Positions 1 through 12,100 are shown, numbered from the stretch's first letter. The stretch: 64,000 nt of DNA from Typhlomys cinereus (GCA_023101885.1 JALPQD010000295.1:776501-840500); one strand, 5' to 3'. Translations and numbers: made by a program. The notes: generated by a model not told the origin, from the sequence alone.

Positions 1-244
1 GATCCTGGTCCAACCACACACAAGCTGGAAAACTTGGGGTGCTTTAGAAATGGGGCGGCGGCAGCAGCGGTGATCTGCTATCTACCTTTGCAGGAAGCTC
101 AGCAATGTCTGGGAGCGAAGCTCTGTATTTCGGAGCCTCCCCAGGGCGCTTCCAGGGCGACGTTCACTCTGACTTACGTCCTGGCTCCCTGGAGGGAGCA
201 AGCTGACTGAGAACAACTGTACCTGCGGTGACATAACTCTTATT

Positions 245-254
245 TTATGTGTGT

Positions 255-286
<32 letters not shown>

Positions 287-525
287 ATCAGAGGGTATTG
301 TGTGTCCCTGTGAAGGACCAAGAGTGACTTTGGGAATCATCCTGGATTGCTTCTACCTCCTCGCTTCACTCTAGGATTTCCTAGGCTCCGCCCACCAGGG
401 CCAGAAGTGCAGGACACCACGGCTTCTACCTGGCATTTTTACATGGGACCTGGGATCCAGACTCAGGACTTTCTGCTTTCGAGACAGAGTCTTAACCCCT
501 GAGTCATCCATCCCTCCTGTCCTGA
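245..525 (-). mobile_element. Older B2-superfamily SINE copy, antisense
   Basis: Read on the minus strand, the tRNA-like head (about 525 down to 450) has the A-box region and an anticodon-like arm ending in a 'gcagaaagtcctgag' type B box. The body and a CA-rich tail follow; the tail appears as a (TG)n tract at 249-286 on the plus strand. It shares the segment 'gaagtcac..ttgg' (here 'agtgactttgg' on plus) with copies at 14363 and 57682, so it belongs to the older of the SINE subfamilies here. It is clearly diverged. No target-site duplication was recognised. Confidence 0.75.
249..286. repeat. (TG)n microsatellite
   Basis: Dinucleotide run with one TA interruption. It is the tail of the antisense SINE that follows it, which explains its origin. 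Confidence 0.95.
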
Positions 526-1786
526 AGATGTAACTCCTGCACTGGGAGTGGACCACATCTTGAGGGTAACTGACAGTAAAAGACATTCAACTATTTTTGT
601 ACACATCTGCAGCATAACTATAGGTTGGATGTGACCACTGATTAACACCTGACTATACCTCAAGGGACAACTTGTATGCTATCCTGGCATGGATATCCTG
701 AAATGGACATTTACCAAAGGCTTGGAACATCCTAACAGTATTAAGGGTTTGCTTGTCTACCCTATGATAGTGCAGGCAAAGCTGATTCCCTGTCCGGTTC
801 CCTTTCCTGAGTTCAGGAGTACAGCACTGTCAGGGGCCTGCAGAGGCATGACATGCTCAGGGAGCCCCCAAGCCACAGGGGCCAGATCATAGGCTAAAAG
901 GCAGACAGGGCACCCAGAAGGAAAAAATTGAAAACAAGTGTACCTCGTGTTCTTCTAGAGCATTGCATTCCATTAAAGATGGAAAGATCGGAGGCAGACT
1001 GTTCAAAAGTAAAAACTAAATAACTGGTTAGCTTCTCTTGGGCTGTTGGGAAAGCAAACACATGATAAAGGGGAAATTCCACACAGAGGAGTCTGTGGGG
1101 CCTCCGAAACCTTGTTCATTATTCAGGGTTGAGTAAGAAACACAGAAGCCAGTAGTCTTCCACGAACTCCTGCAGCTTGCATGAGATACATAAACATACT
1201 GTGTATGTTTGATGAGAAAACGTTGATACAAGAGTTATTGATATGTTGGCTGGTCAGAAACTTGGAGAACATTAAAAAGGGGCCAAATTTCAAGTAAGGT
1301 TCTGGGTGATGTCTTTAGCTGTGTATTCTATCTGTACCTAATAGCTCTAGATAACAAGGAATGAGACAAAACGCATTGTTTGGTTCAATGATGTCTCCAA
1401 GTCATTACAGCAGTGATCAGTGTAGGAGGTTCCCAAAGATTCTTCATGGAGAGACTAAATGAAGATTGGAGATGTATGGTGGAGAGGGAAGGGGAGAGCA
1501 ATGGTCACTACGAGAGAGGAAGGGAAGGCATCAGAAGCCTTAGGGGCAATGGCCCAACACTGGAGCTGGTTCTAGAAGATACGAAGGGTGAGAGGCTGAG
1601 GCAACCCTGAAAGCATGACTGGAGAGACACACACAACATAGCTTTGCTGCTGCTCTCCTAGACATTGGATCCAACATTTAGACAAGACTCTACGCACATT
1701 CTCATCTGGGGCTGGAACAAATGCCCAACTGTGTGGAGAAGGAAAAGCTGTATCTTTCAGGGTGGGTGTGAGAAGTAAATCCAAGC
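526..1786. other. Intergenic sequence, nothing recognised
   Basis: Single-copy-looking sequence. The open frames are short, lack repeat or domain similarity that I can recognise, and have no supporting signals. Confidence 0.6.
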
Positions 1787-1789
1787 ACA

Positions 1790-1930
1790 AACTAGGTGGA
1801 GTGATATATGTCTATATCCCAGCACTGGGGAGCCCAAGGCAGAAGGATGGTGTATTTGAGGCCAGCCTGGGTTACAAAGAGAGCCTGACTGGACTACAGA
1901 GTGAGCCCTTGCTAAAACAAAACAAAAGAA
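1790..1930 (+). mobile_element. B1-family SINE (7SL-derived), diverged
   Basis: The plus strand carries the B1 landmarks in order: 'atcccagcactgggga', 'ggcagaagga', 'gaggccagcctggg', 'tacagagtgag' and an A-rich end 'aaaacaaaacaaaag'. These correspond to the left arm of 7SL-derived rodent SINEs. The copy is diverged, so it is an old insertion. Confidence 0.8.
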
Positions 1931-1944
1931 CATCAAGAAAGTAA

Positions 1945-3060
1945 ATAACATGGCACAATACTTGGCATATGACCAGCACTGGACAAATGGTATCTATTAT
2001 TTGAAAGGTATCAAATTATGCAGGCTATTTATTTCTTAAAGCTTTTTTTAGATTGTTTTCCTAGTTATTGAAAGTTTATTATGACTGATAGTTTTGAAAG
2101 GCAAAAGCACACGTGCTTTGCTTTAAAGCAAACAAACAAGCAGCAGTGAGCGTGAGGGCCCGAGGCTGGGCACAGCCGGCGGCAGCACGCGCTTGCAGGG
2201 CCTGAAGGTGCCCACGGCGCGCACTGCTCTCGGGTGCTGACTCTGCAGAGAGGAGCAGCTATGAAAAGGTGGCACAGCCTGGGCGACACATTCCCAAGTT
2301 ACTCAACTGTGAGCTGCTGAACTCACTCTGGTTTTTACAAAGGAGTCAAAAGTCAGGTAAGGTAGAACACGCATTACTGAGCTCAAAGGGACTGAGGAAA
2401 TCATCTTGCAACGTTCACTTGCCTGTTCCAGAGAAAGAGGCGTGTGAATAATGCCCAGGCGACAGGCTGTCAGGGCTCAGGCTGAAACAGCCCCCTTTGC
2501 ACCTTCTGTTTCCTATCTTCAGGCCATTCTGAGATGTTGCAATCAGCCTGCATGGTTGCTGATAAATTACCACTAAATGGCTTAAGGGAACATGGGGTTA
2601 CAGTTCTCAGTCCAGCTTGGCAGGACAGCATGCACCATCACCAAAGGGCAGAAGGAACTGACCACACCATGTCCATGTAACAGCTGACAGAGGGACAACC
2701 TTACTTGTCAGACCAGCACGTCTGGCCAAATGTACATAAGGATGTCAACTTCCTCTACCAGCTCTTTGTATTTTATTCACCTGTCCAGGGCCTAGTTCCC
2801 CACCAACTAGATAGTTAAGCTTAACTCAACTACTAATTCTCTACAAATGTGCCTAGAGCGCAAACCTTCAACTGTCAAGTTGACACTTATGCCTAACTAT
2901 GATATGATATGAGGCTATCAATATTTTTAAAGGCTAAAAATTCTGATGTTTTCTAAATTTTTATAATTTCAAGCACACATGAACACCACAAAAAACTTTC
3001 CCACAATCAGCAACAGATTTCATGTGTATGTGTCCGTTTTGCTTCATTTAAAAGATGCCT
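1945..3060. other. Intergenic sequence with a small CpG-rich patch
   Basis: No repeat or gene recognised except a short GC- and CpG-rich patch near 2150-2240 in otherwise AT-rich DNA (see findings). The remainder shows no coding or RNA signal that I can support. Confidence 0.55.
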
Positions 3061-3067
3061 TGGAAGG

Positions 3068-3200
3068 CCAGTGAGATAAGGTTACTCTTTGGCAAGTTTG
3101 ATTCCTAAAAGTCAGCATGGTAAGAGAAACCTGATTTTTTGGACTTCTGAAAGTGTCCTCTGACCTCCACACATGCATTATGGCATGCACGCATCTTCTC
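3068..3200 (+). mobile_element. B3/B2-superfamily SINE, decayed
   Basis: The head 'aaggccagtgagat' and the 3' body 'gaaagtgtcctctgacctccacacatgcat' match the order of landmarks in rodent B3-type SINEs, which are tRNA-derived. The head is poorly preserved. The A/C-rich tail leads directly into the (AACC/AAAC)n run. Confidence 0.6.
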
Positions 3201-3273
3201 TAAACCAACTAACCAACCAACCAAACAAACAACCAAACAACCAACCAACAAACAAACAAACGAACAAACAAAA
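3201..3273. repeat. (AACC)n/(AAAC)n simple repeat
   Basis: Imperfect tetranucleotide tract, evidently expanded from the A-rich tail of the SINE just upstream. Confidence 0.9.
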
Positions 3274-3544
3274 ATATTTTTAAGAATAAGAGCTGTCCTG
3301 AGCAATTAAAGTCATCAACTCAGAAATAGGTCAGTCTTGCTGGACAAAAGCGTTTTTGTCACATTCTGCTCAGTTCAGGGCCCCAGAGCCCTGTTCATCC
3401 TGACTGCAAGGTAGGGTGTTTCCTGGAGATGGGAAACAGGACAAACTTGTCTTCAGACTCTGTCCAACCACCTTCGTGGCCTCCTTTTAAAATAAAAATA
3501 TAATGATAATGGTCAACTTCTTTATTATATGAACTGATTATAGT

Positions 3545-3740
3545 AATGACAAAGATAATAACAGGTCTCATACCATGCACTCGTCTAGTTCGGGAGCAAC
3601 CCAAAGGATCCGGTAGTATGATTTTCCCCATACACAGCTCATAAAATGAGGTTCAGAGGTGTTGCAACATCTGTTAATGTCACACAGTTTCTGGGGTCCC
3701 CTTCCCTCTGAGATGGAGATAGGATGGTACAGAGGTTCAG
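3545..3740 (-). mobile_element. MIR-like ancient SINE fragment
   Basis: Contains 'ttttccccatacacagctcataaaatgaggttcagaggtgttgc', which follows the MIR order 'cccattttacagatgaggaaactgaggcacagagagg' in the antisense reading, then 'gtcacacag'. Landmarks quoted are split by mismatches. It is an old mammalian repeat, not rodent specific. Confidence 0.5.
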
Positions 3741-3954
3741 AGCAAGGCACAAAGGGACTGGAGTTTCCTCAGCTACATGAGGAGTACATGAGCCATACCT
3801 GGGGAGTGAAAGTGGGCTAGTGAGGCCTCAATAAAGCTAGTGTGCCAGTGAGGTACAGGTGTTAACGTGACAAGTGGAGGCTGAGCTTTTGGACACATCT
3901 GTGAAGGATTGGCAGTTAAAGCAAGCCCTAAGGAAGCCTGTAAGAGGTTATATA

Positions 3955-4258
3955 ATTGATGGGGGAGAGCCAGCCCACAGTGGGGAGGACCATTCCCTGG
4001 GCATGTGGATACGATGAGGAAAGCTGGTTTAGCAAGCTGGCATTCCTCAGCAAACTTTGGCAGTCTTGCTAGCTAGAGGTTTGCCCCCCTCAGCAATCCC
4101 TGTGGATACGGTGTGGCCATTTTCCTCGGTCCATGGCATTAGTATGAGCTCTCCTGCCAAACTAGACTAAGAGCTGTAACCAAGCATAAGAAAGAATAAA
4201 GCCCCTTCATTCCCATAAACTCTTTAGTTGTGAATTTATCGGCAACAACATGAAGGAA
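3955..4258 (+). mobile_element. MaLR-type (MT/ORR1-like) solo LTR fragment
   Basis: The 3' part carries the signature of rodent MaLR LTRs: 'tgtggatac..tgtggcca', then 'ctcctgccaaactagactaag', 'gctgtaacc', a polyadenylation signal 'aataaagcccc', and an end resembling 'ttatc..caacaacatgaaggaaagcgac'. A related copy lies at 24745-25065 and shares the same order of landmarks. No internal retroviral genes are seen. Family assignment is from memory. Confidence 0.6.
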
Positions 4259-5635
4259 AGCGACCACTGTCCTAAATTTATTTTAAGGATATCGTCTATT
4301 TTTATAGAGCAGAGGAGCACACCTGGCTCTTTGTGAATTGGCAACGCCCTCCTGAACGCTGAGCACTCTCAGAAGACACTGTGATGCCCTTCCAGTTTCT
4401 CTGTCCAACTGATTCCTCTTGAGCGGTTGCCTTCCTCTGGCAGGGAAACACCACTGCCCATCTGCTTTTCCTGATCTCCTGACTTTGTTACTCTAGAATT
4501 GATCCTTCCTTTATTACTCCGTCCAGTTTCTTATGTATTTCTGAATATGGATCTTGCTGCTACATCATGAGCCTGTGCCAGCTTGGCCCACGGTCTGCTT
4601 AGTCCTTAGCCCGTACTTGGTATGGTGCCTGGCATCTGGAAGATACTCGATGAAGTATGCAGAAACTGCATTGGATTGGTGTGGGGTTGGCTTAGTTTAC
4701 AAATAAACACATTTTAAAAATTCATCTGAATTTTCCATGGGATAGTGGTTTAAGCACATCTGATTATTTGTTATCTAGGATACACAGTGGAAGAATTCTG
4801 GTTTTAGTGCCTGACAATCTAACTGGGAAGTTGGCAAAGCTGCCATGCCAATGAGAATAATATAAATTCTTGAAAATGTACTTTAAGAGTGGTTAAAATT
4901 TCAATCTAGAAACAAACCCACAAGTAACTGGTGCGTTCAGACAGAAACTCACAAGACAGCAGCAGATTTACTTTCTATGAAAAACAGTGTCTCCTGCTGT
5001 GGTAACTGTGGGTCTTAAGGCATCTCACAAAGTCGAAAAAAAATTCCTGTATTAATTGAAAGCATTTCTGGCTAATATGTACATCTAAATTTCAAAGCTT
5101 ATATGTTCATGGAAACTACTTTCCCAAGAACCTCTGGCCAACTTCTCATACCGTTGTAGGACTGCTGCATGATAGAGACTTATTAAAAGACAAATTCAAG
5201 AGAATCACTATCTTTTCAAAGGAAACAAGAGGCCATTGCTGGAAAAGAATAAGTTCGTACCAGACAACAGGCAAATCCAGGGTCCGGAGGGCTCAACAGT
5301 TTCTCCAATCAAATAGTTTTCATGCAAAACAATAACATGCAGGAAGGGTGCAGATCAGCAATAACTGAGACGGGGCACAAGTCGAGACAGGGTGCTTGGG
5401 GACTGGATGGGGGCTCTTTATTAAGGGACTCAAGTCGCATTCTGAGATAAACAGGAAACAGTTCAAGGGTTTCCCACTGGGAAATACTAGACTCTGATCT
5501 GTATTATCAAACACAGGTATCACTGCTGATGGGAAAAAGACTAGCAGCACAAGGCTTTTGCAATGGTGCAGATTTAAGCTTTCAGGACCCCTTGGGAGAG
5601 TACGCCTGCAGAGACGAAGAAGGAATGGATTTGAT
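4259..5635. other. Intergenic sequence, nothing firmly recognised
   Basis: Apart from a possible L2-like tail near 4600-4665 ('ggtgcctggcatctggaagatactcgatgaa', broken by mismatches), I see no repeat or gene. AT-rich, with no long open frames. Confidence 0.5.
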
Positions 5636-5639
5636 ATTT

Positions 5640-5756
5640 ATTTTAGTTAATTTGTTAACTTATGTACCCCGGGCTGGCCTTCAATTCATGATGTAGCTTA
5701 AGATGATCTTTAACTCTTGACGTTGGGATTTCAGGCATGTTCTGTCACAGTCAACC
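5640..5756 (-). mobile_element. B1-family SINE, antisense, decayed
   Basis: The antisense B1 landmarks are 'ccgggctggccttcaattcatgat', 'gatctttaactcttga', 'gggatttcaggcatg'. It is diverged and lacks a clear A-tail or duplication. Confidence 0.7.
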
Positions 5757-5759
5757 TGA

Positions 5760-7115
5760 GGTATATTTTAGAAAGGAATCAAGAGGACTCAAAGATAAGA
5801 AAGAGAGAAGAATCAGAGATATCTTGTTTCTGGCTTGAGTGGAGGTGGTGGTCCTGTGCATGAGATGGGGAGACGGAAATATGAGGAACTCAGAAACTGA
5901 CTTTGGACATGTGGCCATGTCAAACTAGAAATGAAAACAGTGAAGTGACAATGGGTTACTGCCACATGGCTGTGACATTAATGTTACCATCCCCCTTAGT
6001 ACCAATGATGAGAGTTACTAGGGCCAAGGGAAACACAACAGAATGATGATACAAAACCCAAACTCTCTCCACTGTAAGGAACAGACACAGCGGTGGCAAA
6101 CTGATCCAAATGCCACAAATGCTGGGCATGAATTTGCATTCGCTGACTGACAGGACATTGGTTTTGATGACTATTCTCTGTAATTCATCCGAGGCCTGTT
6201 TGGATTATAGTTACTACGGATGATCTAAAGCTTTTACAGAATTGTTACTGAACTTTTCCATTCTTCCAAAGTAAAGAACTTTAACTCCTAACAAATAAAT
6301 AGCCTATCAGCATAAACACCAGCATTCCTCGTTGAAAGCTTATTTGGATGTTATCCATTTCTTAAACATGGATACATTTCGTACATAGGGCAGAAGTGTC
6401 CTTCAGTACCATTGAAAACCGACTATCATTCTGAGAGCAAAGCTTATTTTGCTTCTTTCTTGTACTATGTGCTCACGCCAGCTATGTATTCTGACACTCT
6501 ACTGCTCTCTGCTGTTCAAGATGATTCAGCAGCCAGCTAGGTCTCAACAAAGCAGGCACTGCAAACGGCAGCCTTACTGTCTCTGTCTTTAATTCATGTA
6601 AATTTATTCTAGGGGGACACGTGACAGGAACAGTGAAAATAACAATCCACGGGGGGAGCAAGTATTTGAAAATCCCAGTGTTGAGGTTTCCTGTAGATAT
6701 AACTTGTGATGGCTGCTCCTTAGTCTCTCATTGAGGGCACAGTTACTGAGTTCCAGTGTGAACTCCTCAGTCCCTTGCTTTACTGTGTTTCTGCTAATGC
6801 CACAGTTCAAAGTACACGTGCTATTGTTCCAAGGTTTTCAAACTGTAATCTGGATGCTGGCCACACCAGAGCCTTCAAAGGCACAGCAGGCTAGTCCCAT
6901 AAGGGACTCCAGACCCAACCAAATTTCAAATGTTTCAGGCATTTCCAGTTTATCATTATTTACCCACACCAGTAGAATTGGTGTGTAGGAAAGAGACATC
7001 TAAAATACAACAATCTGGTGATTTTAAGTGGCATATGCGACTCTTTTTTTCCTGCTAAATATTATAAAGAGGAGAAGCACATTTTAAAGCAGCTTTAGTC
7101 ATTTTGAAATTGCAG
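5760..7115. other. Intergenic sequence, nothing recognised
   Basis: No gene, RNA or repeat that I can support; the short frames at 6604-6988 overlap on both strands and look random. Confidence 0.55.
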
Positions 7116-7117
7116 TT

Positions 7118-7300
7118 GCTGGGCAGGAAAGATGGCTCAGCAGGTAAATGTGCTTGCTGTGTGAACCTGACTCTTTGACTCTGGTCCCCTGAGCCTACAT
7201 AAGGGCAGAAGGAGAAAACATGCTTCCAGAGGTTGTCCTCAGACCCCCACACTCTGCGGCCCATGTGCAACCCCATTTAAATAAGCAAATAGGCATCCAT
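7118..7300 (+). mobile_element. B3-type SINE
   Basis: The head 'gctgggcaggaaagatggctcag' carries a tRNA-like A box. A B-box-like stretch (ctctggtcccctgagcc) follows, then the B3 3' body with 'ggttgtcctcagacccccacac'. The body continues into AT-rich sequence with aaataa-type motifs. Confidence 0.7.
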
Positions 7301-7660
7301 GCATTTGTACGTGAACACACATATTCAAAGGAGATGCATTTATTTTAGCCTAGCAGACACTTATCGGAAACCCCAGAATTATATCGAAATGCTTCAATAG
7401 ATAAGATTTTCCACCCAATAGCTGTTTCCTTTATATAGAAAGAATCAAGTGGCTTAGAGAAGACCTGTTCCGAATCCAGGAGGCGAGTCCTCAACTTACA
7501 TGACTTTTTCCATAACTTGTTGATTCTAATTTACAGAATTGGTTCCCATGTTTAACACTTTCAAACCCATTTCTAGATGTTAAAATGCTGACCTCTGCTG
7601 GAAAAACAAACAAACACGAGAAAGAAGTCATAGGCCCATTAAGAAAACATACAAATAAGG

Positions 7661-8049
7661 TCCCTTTTTTTCACCCCGCCCCGCTCCACCGGTTGGGACG
7701 CGTACGCGAGATCCAGCCGGGCCTCACCGCGCGCTCTAGGACCCCAGGTCAGCCCACAGGGACCCGGCTCCGACTCCCGCCATCCAGCCGGAGCCGCGCG
7801 GGGGCCAAGGGACGAGGAGGACCTCCCCCTGCGCCCGGGCCCCGCCCCAGCTGCCCTCGGGTTAAATAGCTCCACGCCGACACACCCATCCTCCCTTTTC
7901 ACCCCACCCCGCTCCCCCGGTCTGGACACGCGCGCGGTCCACCCGGGCCTCACCCCGCGCCCTAGGTAAGTCCCCGTTCGGGCCCCGCCCACCAGTACCC
8001 TAGGCCAAATAATTCAGTTTAGTGAAATTGAGAGATCTTAAGAATTAAA
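7661..8049 (+). promoter_or_regulatory. L1 5' UTR / monomer-type promoter (CpG-rich)
   Basis: This is the most CpG-dense part of the window. A unit beginning 'tccctttt..caccccRcc' occurs twice, at 7661 and 7892. Aligning 'tcacccc' at 7671 with 7899 gives a period of about 228 bp. Both copies run through 'ggcctcacc..gcgc..ctagg'. The second is shorter and ends in 'accctaggccaaata', echoing 'ccctcgggttaaata' at the end of the first, so it looks like a monomer with an internal deletion. A non-monomeric AT-rich tether precedes ORF1. Mouse and rat L1s use tandem monomers of roughly 200 bp as RNA polymerase II promoters. The same role here is inferred. Confidence 0.75.
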
Positions 8050-9120
8050 ATGACAATGCCAAAGTCAAAATGCAAATCCATGAGAAGCAACACTCAAGTA
8101 AACAAATTTCCCACTGAAGAAATTAATCCCATAATGTTAGACTCCAACAAGAACAAACCCGCGGAAAAAGGCCAAGAAAGCCTGACCCAGGATAACGACT
8201 TTCAAAATATGATCATTACCATGTTCAATACTATGAAAGAGGAAATCCGGGAGGAATTACATAATCGAATCAATCGCTTTGAAGAGGAACACAACAGACA
8301 TCTAGAGGAGTTGAGAAAAACAGTGCAAGAAACAAAAAGTGGCATAGAGCAGTTAAAACAAACTCAAGCAGAGTTTAAAACTGAGCTAAAAGACAAGTTA
8401 TCTTCAACCCAGACCGCCACAGAGAGTCTTATCAACAGAACTAATGAAGCAGAAAACAGAATTTCAGACCTTGAAGATAAAGTGGGAGTACTAACCAGCT
8501 CAATGGAAGAGGTTGTTAAAGCCAAAAAGATACTTGAGAGAAATATCCAAGAGATATGGGACACCCTGAAGAAGCCTAACATGCGTATTCATGGAATACC
8601 GGAGCAAGAATCTCAAAATACCACCTCTGAGGAAATTTTTCAAACCATCATCAAGGAAAACTTTCCTCATCTAAAAAAAGAGAGGCCCATTCATATACAA
8701 GAGGCATTCCGCACCCCAAACAGATACGACCAAAATAGAAGCACACCGCGGCAAATAATAGTTAAAACACTCCACATTCAAGATAAAGAACTGGTGCTGA
8801 GAGCTTCAAGGGAGAAAAAACAAGTCACTTTTAAAGGCAAACCTATTAAAATAACAAATGACTTCTCAGTCGAAACAGTAAAAGCAAGAAGAGCTTGGAG
8901 AGACATACTTCAAGTATTGAATGAGCAAAAATGTCAACCCAGGCTGATTTACCCTGCAAAACTATCAGTCATGATCGAGGGAGAAAGAAAAATTTTCCAG
9001 CACAAAGACAACTTTAAGGGATACATGGCCACCAAACCAGGCCTTCAAAAACTGCTAGAAATGATACTCAAGCGTGAAGAAAAAAACAGGCATATCCAGG
9101 AGAACAGAAGGCAAATATAA
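8050..9120 (+). CDS. LINE-1 ORF1 protein (RNA-binding chaperone), intact
   Basis: The frame has 356 codons and is uninterrupted. The product should be the L1 ORF1 protein, a trimeric nucleic-acid-binding chaperone that coats L1 RNA in the cytoplasmic ribonucleoprotein. Residues about 1-50 are a basic, polar N-terminus. Residues about 50-170 are rich in E, K, L, N and Q with heptad spacing, including the family signature 'NRTNEAENRISDLEDK', and should form the coiled coil. The RRM-like domain starts near residue 175 with 'MRIHGIPE' (178-185). The C-terminal domain follows, with 'REKKQVTFKGKP' (about 254-265) and the conserved 'ARRAWRDIL' and 'YPAKLSV' blocks. Length matches mouse and human ORF1p (about 340-370). 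The ATG at 8050 is the first in frame at the expected place; a second in-frame ATG lies two codons later, so the exact start could differ slightly. Confidence 0.93.
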   Translation: MTMPKSKCKSMRSNTQVNKFPTEEINPIMLDSNKNKPAEKGQESLTQDNDFQNMIITMFNTMKEEIREELHNRINRFEEEHNRHLEELRKTVQETKSGIEQLKQTQAEFKTELKDKLSSTQTATESLINRTNEAENRISDLEDKVGVLTSSMEEVVKAKKILERNIQEIWDTLKKPNMRIHGIPEQESQNTTSEEIFQTIIKENFPHLKKERPIHIQEAFRTPNRYDQNRSTPRQIIVKTLHIQDKELVLRASREKKQVTFKGKPIKITNDFSVETVKARRAWRDILQVLNEQKCQPRLIYPAKLSVMIEGERKIFQHKDNFKGYMATKPGLQKLLEMILKREEKNRHIQENRRQI

Positions 9121-9170
9121 CACCATTAAAAGCGAAGCAATATACTTATAAAAGCTACTAAACATAATAA

Positions 9171-12100
9171 ATGTCTGGAATTAACAATAGTTTCTCCATT
9201 ATAACACTAAATGTTAATGGACTTAATTCGCCGTTCAAGAGACACAGATTACAAACTTGGATTAAAAATCACAATCCATCAATCTGTTGCCTGCAGGAAA
9301 CCCATCTCACCACAAAAGATAGGCACGCTCTAAAAATAAAAGGCTGGTCAACAATTCTACAAGCAAATGGAAGCAGAAAACAGGCAGGGGTAGCCATTAT
9401 GCTATAAGACAAAGTGGATTTCAAACCAAAAAAAATTATAAGAGACACGGATGGATACTACATTTTAGTCACAGGTACAATTCACCAGGAAGATTTCACA
9501 ATACTGAACATATATGCACCCAATACGGGCCCCTCCACATTCATTAAGAAAACCCTACAGCGTCTAAAGCAAGAAATCAACCCCCAAACGATAATTCTTG
9601 GGGACTTCAACACCGCCCTCTCTACATGGGATAGATCAACAGGTCAAAAGCTTAACAGAGACACTTTGGAACTTAATCAAACCCTGAAAGAAATGGACCT
9701 CACAGATCTCTATCGAACTTTTCACCCACGCACCAAAGAATACACATTTTTCTCAGCAGCACACGGAACTTTCTCCAAAATAGATCACATATTGGGCCAC
9801 AAAATGAATCTACACATATACAAGAAAGTTGAAATTCTAACCTGTGCCCTATCAGACCACCACGGCCTAAAGCTGGACATCCACAACACATCAAACAAGA
9901 GAAAATACACTAACTCCTGGAAACTTAACACTATGATGCTGAATGAGAACTGGATTCAGGAAGAAATTAAAAAGGAAATTCAAGATTTCCTGAAAGTGAA
10001 TGATAACGAAAATACAACTTACCAAAATCTCTGGGACACAATGAAAGCTGTTCTAAGAGGTAAGTTCATAGCTCTTAATGCCCACGTCAAAAAATTGGAA
10101 ACATCAGAAATAAACAACTTAACAATGCAGCTTAAAGCTTTAGAGAAACTAGAGCAATCTGATCCTAAAAGCAGTAGAAGAGAAGAGATTAGCAAAATAA
10201 GGGGAGAAATATCTGAAATCGAGACTAAGAAAACGATAGAAAAAATCAACCAATCAAAAAGCTGGTTCTTTGAAAAAATCAACAAGATTGATACACCCCT
10301 AGCTAAACTAACCAAAAGCAAGAGAGAGAAAACCCAAATTAACAAAATTAGAAATGAACATGGAGTTATCACTACGGATACCCAAGAAATCCAGAGAATT
10401 ATAACATCATATTTCAAAAACTTATACTCTGTGAAGTTTGACAACACAAAAGAGATGGATGAATTTCTAAGTAAACACAACTTACCTAAATTGAATCAGG
10501 AAGTTGTGAATTATTTAAATAGTCCTATAACATATAAGGAAATTGAGGAAGTAATCTCGAATCTTCCCACCAAAAAATGTCCTGGACCAGATGGATTCAG
10601 CACAGAGTTCTACAAGACATTTAAGGAGTTAATAACACCAATACTCCTTAAACTGTTCCATCAAATAGCAAAAGAAGGAACACTACCAAATTCCTTCTAT
10701 GAAGCTAATATCGTTTTAATCCCAAAACCTAATAAAGATTCACTTAAAAAAGAAAACTATAGGCCGATCTCCCTGATGAACACAGACGCAAAGATTCTCA
10801 ACAAAGTCTTAGCAAATCGGATTCAAAAACATATTAAAAAGATCATTCATGGGGACCAAGTAGGCTTCATCCCCGGCACACAAGGTTGGTTCAACATACG
10901 CAAATCAATAAATGTAATTCATCATGTAAACCAGTCCAAAGTCCAAGACCACATGATACTCTCGATAGATGCAGAAAAAGCTTTTGACAAGATCCAACAG
11001 CCTTTTATGATCAAAACGCTAGAGACAGTAGGAATGGAAGGAACCTTTATCAATATAATAAAAGCTGTATACAACAAGCCCACAGCAAGGATTATGCTCA
11101 ATGGGGAACAACTGGAAGCATTCCCACTTCAATCAGGAACAAGACAAGGCTGTCCACTCTCACCACTTCTATTCAATATTGTACTTGAAGTCTTAGCCGA
11201 AGCCATAAGACAAGAAAGGGACATAAGAGGGATTCAAATTGGCAAGGAAGAAGTCAAGCTATCTCTATTTGCAGATGACATGATCTTATACCTGAGTGAT
11301 CCCAAAAACTCCACCAGGAAGCTCCTGGAACTAATTGAGAAGTTCAGCAGGGTGGCAGGATACAAAATAAATGTGCAAAAATCAGAGGCCTTCCTATATG
11401 CCCAGAATGAAAGAAGTGAAAAAGCCTTGAGAGAAACCATGCCATTTACTATAACCCCTAAAAAAATGAAATACCTTGGTATAAACCTAACTAAGGAGGT
11501 AAAAGACCTTTACAATGAAAACTTTAAAACCCTAAAGAAAGAAATTGCAGAAGACACCAGAAGGTGGAAAGACCTCCCTTGTTCCTGGATTGGCAGAATC
11601 AACATTGTAAAAAAGACCATCCTACCAAAGGCAATATACAGATTCAATGCTATACCAATCAAAATCCCAAAGCAATTCTTCAAAGAAGTTGACCAAACAA
11701 TCTCAAAGTTCATATGGAGGCACAAAAGACCCAGGATAGCAAAAACAATCCTGAGTAACAAAAACACAGCTGGAGGTATTACCATACCAAACCTAAGTCT
11801 ATACTACAAATCCATAGTTATAAAGACAGCCTGGTACTGGCTCCAAAATAGACACACAGATCAATGGATAAGGATTGAAGACCCAGATATAAGCCCACAA
11901 AGTTACAGCCATTTGGTCTTTGACAAAGGGGCCCAAAGAATCCAATGGAAAAAGAACAGCATCTTCAACAAATGGTGCTAGCAAAACTGGATCTCCACAT
12001 GCAGAAGATTAAAGCTGGACCCGTACTTGTCACCATGTACAAGACTTAATTCCAAATGGATCAAGGACCTTGATATCAGGCCACAGACTTTAAAAACCAT

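Noticed and set aside
10019..10480. 153-codon minus-strand open frame, also seen at 62223-62651
   Set aside because: It is the antisense shadow of the AT-rich ORF2 linker in both L1 copies. It recurs only because the copies are similar.
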